Source: a candidate division SR1 bacterium
GTDB taxonomy: Bacteria; Patescibacteriota; JACMRA01
NCBI GenBank assembly: GCA_014377045.1
Contig: JACMQI010000023.1
Span: 1-40,464, forward strand
Reading direction: 5' to 3'
DNA length: 40,464 nucleotides
Shown here one piece after another: positions 34,214-40,464 of this stretch. The translations under genes and the position numbers were made by a program. Position 1 is the first letter of the stretch. The number at the start of each line of letters is the position of its first letter. The notes beneath the pieces were generated by a model, which saw only the letters and a list, made by a program, of their open reading frames with translations, made no database searches and had not been told where the DNA came from.

Positions 34214-34462
34214 AAAAATGTTTGGCATGCACTAAATAACAATGACTTTCCAAAATATTTGAAAAATATGAAATTGGAGAACGCTTGGGTTTTAGGCTCA
34301 TTAATTCAATATTCAGCATTTGGATTCTTTAATATCAATATAAAGTACTGGGAGCAGATAATTATTAAAGCTATTAAATATATTAAAGCGAATTATAAAG
34401 TGGATCAAATCTATTGTCTTAATGACTCTGTTTATCTTTGTGCTTGTGAAGTAATTGAGTGA
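34214..34462 (+). pseudogene. Gene fragment overlapping hpf
   Basis: An open frame without a proper start reads HALNNNDFPKYLKNM, ENAWVLGSLIQYSAFGFF and YWEQIIIKAIKYIK, ending at TGA (34460-34462). It looks like protein but matches no family I know. The only starts are TTG at 34259 and ATG at 34268. Its last 44 bases overlap the 3' end of hpf on the other strand. It may be a remnant of a gene lost beside the GmrSD-type gene, or a small real protein. Confidence 0.3.
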
Positions 34463-34742
34463 CTTTATCAATAGCGGTCCGTGTCGTACCTGCCACATCT
34501 TTACCATGTGCTACTGCTTTATTTTCATTTACTGCTGGAGCAACCACATCGATAGTTACAGAATATGGTTGATCTGACTCTCCCTTAGAATAGTGTACAG
34601 TAATCTCGATTCGATCGATTTGAATATGTAATTTATAGAGCGCAGATAGCTTATCTCTAAAGATAGTCTCGTCGTAACTAACTTCTTTTAAAAAATCTTC
34701 TTTTGAACATCCTATATAACTAAAAATTATGTTTTCCTGCAT
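34419..34742 (-). CDS. hpf: Ribosome hibernation factor, HPF/RaiA family
   Basis: A 107-residue short-form HPF/RaiA-like protein. These proteins bind the 30S decoding region and silence ribosomes under stress. The second half is diagnostic: EITVHYSKGESDQPYSVTID, then ENKAVAHGKDV, then TRTAIDKVTQLLHKHKDK, matching the family beta strand and the last helix of the RaiA fold. The first half is more diverged. There is no long-form C-terminal dimerisation domain. It is transcribed from its own promoter (34752-34780) with almost no leader. Confidence 0.8.
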   Translation of the reverse strand: MQENIIFSYIGCSKEDFLKEVSYDETIFRDKLSALYKLHIQIDRIEITVHYSKGESDQPYSVTIDVVAPAVNENKAVAHGKDVAGTTRTAIDKVTQLLHKHKDKQSH

Positions 34743-34751
34743 ACTGGCACA

Positions 34752-34780
34752 AATCTAAATAATATCTGCGTCACTGTCAA
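34752..34780 (-). promoter_or_regulatory. Promoter of hpf
   Basis: Minus strand TTGACA (34775-34780), 17-base spacer, TAGATT (34752-34757). The predicted start is 2-3 bases before the ATG at 34742. Confidence 0.6.
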
Positions 34781-34798
34781 TTAATATTTGTCACTAAA

Positions 34799-36751
34799 TT
34801 ACTTTCTTACACGCTTGGTTTTAAAACTAATTTGAGAAAAATCTATATTTATATCAGATGGAAGGGTAACTACAATTGGTATATTTTTAACTAAATTAGG
34901 ATCAATTTTTTTAATTCTTTCCGAATAATTTACCTCATATTTACCTCTAAACAAATTTATTGATATGTATTCTTTCTTAAAAAAGTCGGAAAGCTTGTTT
35001 TTGACAGAATCGTCCGTAAAATTAGATGCAACATATTTTTTTAAATTACTTTCCACTTCGTAACTTATTACTTTGTTATTTTGACCAATATTATTTAAAT
35101 TTTGAGCATTTGTTCCATAAATAGAATAGGGGTCTTTACTGGTAAATGTAATAGGCAAGAAAATAGCATTGTAGCTTTTACTTTTTATGGATTCTTCTAG
35201 TTTTGTAGGGTCTTTTATAACGTCAGAAATCTGAAACCCTATGCTTTCAAAAAAGTTTTTAACCTGATCTAAAATTGGTTCACTTTCCTCAACACCAGCA
35301 AGGGATAAAGAGATAGGATCACCATATAAACTTATAGTTTTTTTATTATCTAAAGTTGTTAAACTATAGAATCTTGTATCAAGTATGCTACTAGTATCAT
35401 CTGGACAATCTGAAATATCTGATTGTTGAAATTGAATAGGCAAAAATCTTTTATTTTTTGATAAATTTTCTATACTGTTAGTAAATGGTGCGTTTAAGTT
35501 GAATCTAGCAAACTCACATATTACATATTTTCGAAGAGATTGGTTGATAAAATATTGATCTTTCTTTATATTCAAATATATATTATAAAATGTATTTGAA
35601 GGCACTATGGTTTGATTGAGTCCAATTTTTGCTTTCATATTTTCCGAACTTATTGCTGATGAAGGCAAGATTGACCTAGATAAAATATCTATTTTTCCTT
35701 CTTTTGCAGCTTTTTCAAGAGACCCACCTGGGTTTGTACCAGTATCTTCGAGGGAATAATATGTTTTAATAATGTATTTATCTATGTATATTGGCTTGCT
35801 TATATTTTGTACTGGATTACGATTTAAGATCGCCGTCTTGATAAAATTATTGGCACTATCTTTAACTGGATTTTCTATCATTTGATTTTTGATACTATCT
35901 GGATCTTGTATATTTCCATCATTGAAAGTAAAATACCCAGATGTAACAAGTGGTTTTACACTTCTAATGTCATTATTTAATCGTTCAATATTTAATCCGC
36001 TAAAGTATTCCTTTGAAATAGGAGAAAAATTAGCATTGTAGAGCAGTTGTGGGTTAGGTGATGTGCTTGTAAGCTCAAATTGATAATCATTTAGTACGTT
36101 GAAACTAACTTGCCTGAAAGAGTCTTTAAATTGGGGGTTTCCACCAGGATTAGAATCGGTAGGTTTAAGCAAATCAAATGTGTATTGAATGTCACTCATC
36201 GTTATCGGTTTATCATTTGACCACTTAATATCTTTTCTGAGTGTAAATTTAAGTTTTTTGAAGTTTTCAGTTGGCTTATCATTACTATTTTGCCATTCCG
36301 GTAAATTGGAAAGAAGTTTTGGTTCTATGATTGGATTCGCTTTTGCGTCATAAAGATAATCAGGATAAGATACAGCGTAAAGAGGTAAATACAGGAGACT
36401 ATTAACACGTTGTTCTGCATCGCTAATATATGAAGTTGTAGGGTTAAATAGCGACATTGTACTATCTATCACAGCTTCGCGAATTTCTCCACCTTGATCA
36501 GGTACTTCTTTTGTAGAGATAAGATAAAAACCATAAAAAAGCAGAGAAAAAGAAGACAGTATACCTATTATTGATCCTATAGTAACTACTTTTGCAGCTA
36601 TTGGTGCGGCTGCTAAGGCCTTAATTATAAGCTCAGAATTTTGAAAATTTCTCCATTCGATCGGCCAAGATTGCTTTAAGATAGTATGTGTTTTGAATCG
36701 AATCACTTTTAATGTTTCCTGGAGACTATTTTTGTGCGGGCTATTTTCCAT
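34799..36751 (-). CDS. Membrane-anchored peptide-type ABC substrate-binding protein
   Basis: A 650-residue protein of the SBP_bac_5 (oligopeptide/nickel-binding) family. The family core appears after the anchor: GGEIREAVIDSTMSLFNP, LLYLPLYAVSYPDYLYD, KLKFTLRKDIKWSNDKPITM and SDIQYTFDLLKP, with the C-terminal lobe at about 440-630. It is held by a membrane segment (about 52-78) behind a 50-residue basic cytoplasmic tail, not by a lipobox Cys. No permease or ATPase gene is near, so it may serve a transporter encoded elsewhere or have become a chaperone-like surface protein. The 255-base stretch upstream (36752-37006) contains only a possible promoter. Confidence 0.85.
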   Translation of the reverse strand: MENSPHKNSLQETLKVIRFKTHTILKQSWPIEWRNFQNSELIIKALAAAPIAAKVVTIGSIIGILSSFSLLFYGFYLISTKEVPDQGGEIREAVIDSTMSLFNPTTSYISDAEQRVNSLLYLPLYAVSYPDYLYDAKANPIIEPKLLSNLPEWQNSNDKPTENFKKLKFTLRKDIKWSNDKPITMSDIQYTFDLLKPTDSNPGGNPQFKDSFRQVSFNVLNDYQFELTSTSPNPQLLYNANFSPISKEYFSGLNIERLNNDIRSVKPLVTSGYFTFNDGNIQDPDSIKNQMIENPVKDSANNFIKTAILNRNPVQNISKPIYIDKYIIKTYYSLEDTGTNPGGSLEKAAKEGKIDILSRSILPSSAISSENMKAKIGLNQTIVPSNTFYNIYLNIKKDQYFINQSLRKYVICEFARFNLNAPFTNSIENLSKNKRFLPIQFQQSDISDCPDDTSSILDTRFYSLTTLDNKKTISLYGDPISLSLAGVEESEPILDQVKNFFESIGFQISDVIKDPTKLEESIKSKSYNAIFLPITFTSKDPYSIYGTNAQNLNNIGQNNKVISYEVESNLKKYVASNFTDDSVKNKLSDFFKKEYISINLFRGKYEVNYSERIKKIDPNLVKNIPIVVTLPSDINIDFSQISFKTKRVRK

Positions 36752-37006
36752 ATTCTTGGCATTTATAGTAACTTCATTTAAGTATTTGAAAACAAAATCT
36801 AATGAATAGAATAAAAGACCATCTATAATATTTAGTCAATAGGGATAAATCAATTAAATAACATCATGCAAAAATATTTGGAAATAATGGTTTAAGTAAA
36901 AAATCCACTATTGAAAAAATGCAAGATACTCATTTTCATAGTTTATAACATATATTTAAATTTTAATGCTTGATTTCAAACATATTTTATATTCTAAGAT
37001 TAACAA

Positions 37007-37423
37007 CTAAAATCCAAGTCGACTAAGTAGCTTTTTTTCATACTCTTTTAAATCTAAATTCTCTATATTTTTTATGGAATCTATTACAAAATCTAGGATA
37101 CCTACTTCTTGCTCTTCTTGAATATTTGCAAGAGTCAGTTTTGCCACCTCTGACTGTTTAATGAAATCAATATACCGCTTGGGATCACAAATACGCTTAT
37201 ATTCTAAGACATTTTTAAGAATCCAGTTTTTACGCGTTCTGATGATTTCTATTTCAAGTAAAAAGTTTGGGTTCAGCACATGGTTGAGCTTAAAACTATC
37301 TATTTGTAAGGGGATTTTGATATTTTCAAGAGTAGAATTTGTAAGAAATTTGATATAAGTAAACTTAAATAACTCGTCGCTAAATGTACGTAATACAATA
37401 CCTTTTATTTCTCTCAATTCCAT
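37007..37423 (-). CDS. recO: Short RecO-like protein
   Basis: A 138-residue protein whose start, ELREIKGIVLRTFSDELF, matches the beginning of RecO, the mediator that loads RecA with RecR. Only the N-terminal OB-fold and part of the helical domain seem to be present; typical RecO has about 240 residues and often a zinc site, and no CxxC is seen here. The gene lies 12 bases downstream of infB in an apparent operon. The family call rests on the N-terminal motif and fold-like pattern, so it is moderate. Confidence 0.6.
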   Translation of the reverse strand: MELREIKGIVLRTFSDELFKFTYIKFLTNSTLENIKIPLQIDSFKLNHVLNPNFLLEIEIIRTRKNWILKNVLEYKRICDPKRYIDFIKQSEVAKLTLANIQEEQEVGILDFVIDSIKNIENLDLKEYEKKLLSRLGF

Positions 37424-37435
37424 ACTATAAATAGG

Positions 37436-39352
37436 TTAACGTACAACAGTTTCGTCTATCGACTCTATAGTATCTCCAACTTGGATTTTACCTTTTCCTG
37501 TTACAGAAAGTCCAAACTGCTGACTGATATTTACTTCATTTGTTTTAGCTTTGTTGCGCTGTAATTCAACTATCTCGAGTCTACCAACTTCTTCGCCTCC
37601 GCGTACTAATCTTAGCGGTTTAGTAGCTATAATTTTACCATCTTTTACTTCTGCACCAAATACTTGGATACTAGATTTTTCAGATTTGAATAGTGCCAAA
37701 ACTTCCGCTTTTCCAAGAGTAGTAATTTTGATTTCATGTTTAGTATTTTTAAGTATTTCTTCTTCTACCCATTGTAATAATTCGTAAATGATAGTACTTT
37801 CAACGATATTGATTTTATTCGATTTGATGATTTCTACTATACTATTACCTACTGTAGCATTGAAAGCGAGGATAGAAGAGTTTGTAGTTTTAGCAAAATC
37901 TATGTCATTTGTAGTGAGTGGTCCTACAGATTCGTCTTTTATGACGATATTTACTTTTTCTTGTGGAATTTTTAAGATACTTTCTTTCAGTGCTTCGAGA
38001 GATCCATACACGTCAGCCTTAAGGATCAAATTTATAGTACCGTCGTGGCTCTTGGTGTCCTTAACTTGATTGGTAAAACGTTTCTTAGATTTTCTGAATT
38101 TGACTGAATCTGCAGCTATTTGTGACTCTTTTTGGGTAGCAAAAATATTGATAATTTCACCAACCTCTACTACATCTGGAAGTCCTAGTAGTACAATGGG
38201 TTCTGAAATGATAGCTTTGCCTTTTTCCTTACCGTCACTATTTTCTAAACGCTTAATTTTACCGATTAGTTCTCCACATTGTAAGAAATCACCAACTTTG
38301 ATACTGTCTCGAGTGACGAGGGCAGTGGTGGAAATACCTAGTTTTGGATCTAAATGTGACTCTACGACCACGGCCTGCGCAGGGCAGTCTACCTGTCCTT
38401 TGAGCTCAGCAACTTCTGCGTGGAGTAAAAGTGTTTCGAGGAGTTTATCAATATTTTCATTATTTTTAGCAGAGATAGGTATATACGGTGTATCACCACC
38501 CCAATCTTCAGGTACAAGTCCAAAGGCAGATACGTCAGCTTTGGTTTTTTCAATATCACTATTTGGTAAATCGATTTTGTTTATAGCTACAATAACAGGA
38601 GTCTTGGTAATTTTGGCTCTTTCTATGACTTCTACCGTTTGTGGTTTTGGTCCTTCTACAGCAGAAACAACTAATATGATAAAGTCAGCAATTTTGCTAC
38701 CTCGCGCACGCATCGCAGTAAATGCTTCGTGTCCAGGCGTGTCAATAAAGGTAATTTTATGATCGTTATATTCGATCTGGTAGCTTGAAATATGCTGCGT
38801 GATAGCTCCCGCTTCTCCCGCTACAACGTTTGTGCTTCGAATGGTGTCGAGTAGTGTGGTTTTACCATGATCTACATGTCCCATCACTGTAACAACTGGG
38901 TTTCTATTTACGAGTACTTTTTCTCCCATTTCTTGCTTTTCTTCAACTGTCATTTCACTGCTTGATGAGTCTATGCTATCATACTCTAAAGTGTCAGGAA
39001 ATATTTCTACATTTAGTTCTGATGCTACAAGTGAAGCGGTATCATAGTCTATCTTCTCGTTTAATGTCGCCATTACACCATTCATGACCAAGGTTTTTAC
39101 GACTAATCCAGGCGGGCGACTGATTGCTTCTGCTAAATCTCCTGCTGAAATGAGCTGAGGGATATAAACCTTGTCATCGTTTTGAAGGGTTTGCGATTTG
39201 TCTGGTCTAATAAGTTTAGTTATTTCGACTGCTGCGTTGTAGGGAATACGCGTGTTTCGAGTACCAAATCCGTAGATTTTATTTTCACTGGCTTTTGCTC
39301 GTAAATCTGATATTGATACTCCTAGTATTTTTGCTAAAGTAGATATATTCAT
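37436..39352 (-). CDS. infB: Translation initiation factor IF-2
   Basis: The GTPase that brings initiator tRNA to the 30S subunit and promotes subunit joining. It has 638 residues, short for the family because the long variable N-terminal region is missing. An IF2-N-like helical domain (STLAKILGVSISDLRAKA) opens the protein. The G motifs are GHVDHGKTT (near 158), DTPGHEAF, NKIDLP and SAK, followed by domains II, III and the C-terminal tRNA-binding domain ending GKIQVGDTIE. The promoter overlaps the start so closely that the message should be leaderless. recO follows in the same operon. Confidence 0.97.
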   Translation of the reverse strand: MNISTLAKILGVSISDLRAKASENKIYGFGTRNTRIPYNAAVEITKLIRPDKSQTLQNDDKVYIPQLISAGDLAEAISRPPGLVVKTLVMNGVMATLNEKIDYDTASLVASELNVEIFPDTLEYDSIDSSSSEMTVEEKQEMGEKVLVNRNPVVTVMGHVDHGKTTLLDTIRSTNVVAGEAGAITQHISSYQIEYNDHKITFIDTPGHEAFTAMRARGSKIADFIILVVSAVEGPKPQTVEVIERAKITKTPVIVAINKIDLPNSDIEKTKADVSAFGLVPEDWGGDTPYIPISAKNNENIDKLLETLLLHAEVAELKGQVDCPAQAVVVESHLDPKLGISTTALVTRDSIKVGDFLQCGELIGKIKRLENSDGKEKGKAIISEPIVLLGLPDVVEVGEIINIFATQKESQIAADSVKFRKSKKRFTNQVKDTKSHDGTINLILKADVYGSLEALKESILKIPQEKVNIVIKDESVGPLTTNDIDFAKTTNSSILAFNATVGNSIVEIIKSNKINIVESTIIYELLQWVEEEILKNTKHEIKITTLGKAEVLALFKSEKSSIQVFGAEVKDGKIIATKPLRLVRGGEEVGRLEIVELQRNKAKTNEVNISQQFGLSVTGKGKIQVGDTIESIDETVVR

Positions 39353-39358
39353 AGTAAA

Positions 39359-39387
39359 ATAGTGTAATAAGTATTAGTTTTTGTCAA
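39359..39387 (-). promoter_or_regulatory. Promoter of infB (leaderless)
   Basis: Minus strand TTGACA (39382-39387), 17-base spacer, CACTAT (39359-39364). The predicted start coincides with the A of the ATG at 39352. Confidence 0.6.
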
Positions 39388-39413
39388 TAAGTGGATAAGA
39401 GCTAGGTTTTGGA

Positions 39414-39445
39414 CAAAAAAATATTACCTAATTAGGTAAAATATC
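39414..39445 (-). terminator. Rho-independent terminator after tRNA-Thr
   Basis: On the minus strand ATATT-TTACCT pairs with AGGTAATAT around AATT, followed by a run of seven T (39415-39421). It lies directly after the encoded CCA of tRNA-Thr. Confidence 0.65.
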
Positions 39446-39449
39446 TTGA

Positions 39450-39525
39450 TGGAGCCGAATGTCAGACTCGAACTGACCACCCACAGTTTACAAAACTGTT
39501 GCTCTACCAGATGAGCTAATTCGGC
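39450..39525 (-). tRNA. tRNA-Thr (anticodon TGT)
   Basis: Acceptor stem GCCGAAT/ATTCGGC, U73, encoded CCA. The anticodon stem ACAGT/ACTGT holds loop TTTGTAA, giving UGU. The D-arm has AGCTC...GAGC and the T-arm GTCAG-TTCGAGT-CTGAC is canonical, unlike the T-loops of tRNA-Gly and tRNA-Trp in this window. Confidence 0.96.
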
Positions 39526-39534
39526 ACTAAAATG

Positions 39535-39563
39535 ATTTTAAGGAAATTTACTATTCTTGTCAA
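39535..39563 (-). promoter_or_regulatory. Promoter of tRNA-Thr
   Basis: Minus strand TTGACA (39558-39563), 17-base spacer, TAAAAT (39535-39540). The predicted start lies about 3 bases before the mature tRNA 5' end. Confidence 0.7.
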
Positions 39564-39620
39564 ATAAGTTAGCTTTTTAATTCTAACCCAAGCTATTATC
39601 TTTAAACTTCTTTGATTTCT

Positions 39621-40464
39621 CTAATCACAAGTTTTATTTTTATAGTGTTCACTATTATGATAACTAACAAATTCTTTTTCATTTTCAAGATTTAGATTTT
39701 CTAAAAATATATATATAGTTGTTTTATCTATAGTTTTATATTTTATATATGAATTAACTTTTTCGGTTATAATCCCTCTAGCCTCAATATAAGAATCAAG
39801 ATCATCAAATCGTATATCTAATTCAGACAAATTTACACTAATAAAAATTAAAGAATTTGGGGAATCTTTAATTTTTTCTAAACTGCTTGATGTGTCTTTT
39901 AGTAAACAGGGCTTTCTATACATATCTGTAACCTGCTCATTTAAATATTCATTAAACTTAATTTCAGTTAAATTCTTCTGTTTTCTTAACTTATTAATCC
40001 TATCAAAAAATACAAGAGTGGCATTTTTTTTATAATATTCTATCTGATATTCATTTTTACTTAAATCTAATATTCTAACTGATTCTTTTAAAAATAAATC
40101 TTTCTCTATTTTACATATGGCTTTATTATTGTACTTTCTTATTAATTTACAATTAAGGCCATTTTCTAAAACATAATAGTTAGATTTAGTTTGAATGAAT
40201 GATATATAATAAGGTGTTATTAATTGAATCAATGAAACAAATAAAATAACAGTAGTTAATAATTTAACATAAAATTTTTCATTACTAATTGTTAAGCTTG
40301 CTAAGATTATCAAAATAAAACTATAAAATACTATCGAAGAAAAAGGTTGATATTCCTTATAAAAAGAAATTTTTGCAAAATAACCAAGTTTATAATAATA
40401 TAATGTTAATAAAAATATTATCCATAAAAATATTTGTTTTACTTTTAAATAGTTTAAATGTAGT
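39621..40464 (-). CDS. Membrane protein, 5' end outside the window
   Basis: The frame is open from the stop at 39621 to the right edge (281 codons), so the start is missing; a TTG at 40313 is unlikely to be the real start because coding text continues upstream of it (KISFYKEYQPFSSIVFYSF). At least three hydrophobic segments are present (FLWIIFLLTLYYY, SIVFYSFILIILASL, VILFVSLIQLITPYY). A hydrophilic C-terminal domain of about 185 residues rich in Lys, Asn and Glu follows. It resembles the tail of a multi-pass membrane protein such as an envelope glycosyltransferase, but no motif proves this. Function unknown. Confidence 0.7.
   Translation of the reverse strand, partial: LHLNYLKVKQIFLWIIFLLTLYYYKLGYFAKISFYKEYQPFSSIVFYSFILIILASLTISNEKFYVKLLTTVILFVSLIQLITPYYISFIQTKSNYYVLENGLNCKLIRKYNNKAICKIEKDLFLKESVRILDLSKNEYQIEYYKKNATLVFFDRINKLRKQKNLTEIKFNEYLNEQVTDMYRKPCLLKDTSSSLEKIKDSPNSLIFISVNLSELDIRFDDLDSYIEARGIITEKVNSYIKYKTIDKTTIYIFLENLNLENEKEFVSYHNSEHYKNKTCD

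Noticed and set aside
37551-38762. Three consecutive plus-strand open frames of 78, 93 and 230 codons
   Set aside because: They lie entirely antisense to infB, whose motifs are unmistakable; the composition is that of a mirror frame.
1-40464. Reassignment of UGA to Gly or Trp, as in some CPR and mollicute lineages
   Set aside because: No long intact gene contains in-frame TGA; dus and the hydrolase end with TGA in the right place. TGA occurs inside frames only in gene remnants.
1-40464. CRISPR array, insertion sequence or prophage
   Set aside because: No regularly spaced repeats, no transposase or integrase-like protein and no terminal inverted repeats around the decay island could be found.
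40313-40464. TTG at 40313 as start of the right-end membrane protein
   Set aside because: The same frame continues open and protein-like, with a further membrane segment, up to the window edge.

Overview
The window is AT-rich bacterial chromosome in the standard genetic code: TAA, TAG and TGA all end genes, and no long intact gene contains an in-frame TGA. Compact spacing, a short IF-2, a half-length RecO-like protein, a 4-domain S1, very large exported proteins of unknown function and an archaeal-looking tRNA-Tyr suggest a reduced-genome Patescibacteria/CPR-type bacterium with a monoderm-like, peptidoglycan-based envelope. I cannot name the phylum. No transposase, integrase, phage gene or CRISPR array was seen.

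Layout. 1-7.1 kb: two giant membrane-anchored, cysteine-containing surface proteins in one minus-strand operon; the first runs off the left edge. 7.1-14.4 kb: a small membrane protein, prfA, an alpha/beta hydrolase, gatD, dus, a YraN-family gene, tRNA-Trp, a murG-like gene and two exported proteins. 14.5 kb: a solitary 5S rRNA gene with its own promoter and terminator. 14.7-19.4 kb: a structured spacer, xseB, a DsbA-like thiol oxidoreductase, ruvB, the divergent lipoprotein genes lspA and lgt, and a Ser/Thr-rich exported protein. 19.4-21.1 kb: a decayed gene, grpE, tRNA-Gly and tRNA-Tyr. 21.2-29.9 kb: a PEGA-like exported protein, a large repeat-domain exported protein, S1, a membrane protein split by an in-frame TAA, a flavoprotein-like protein without redox cysteines, ppa and secG. 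29.9-34.5 kb: a decay-rich stretch with remnants of at least three genes, htpX, and a GmrSD-type DUF262/DUF1524 protein whose natural start is followed by an in-frame TAG. 34.4-40.5 kb: a hibernation factor, a membrane-anchored peptide-binding protein, infB-recO, tRNA-Thr and a membrane protein running off the right edge.

How the parts fit. Much of the window serves the envelope: murG-like and gatD (cell wall), lspA/lgt (lipoproteins), secG (export), htpX (membrane quality control), a DsbA-like oxidase, and several large exported proteins, two of them rich in paired cysteines. The oxidase could form their disulfides (inference).

Promoters of the TTGACA-17-TATAAT type can be placed in front of most transcription units. 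In several cases the predicted transcription start falls on or next to the A of ATG, so leaderless mRNAs look common. The 5S RNA appears to start at its mature 5' end in the same way.
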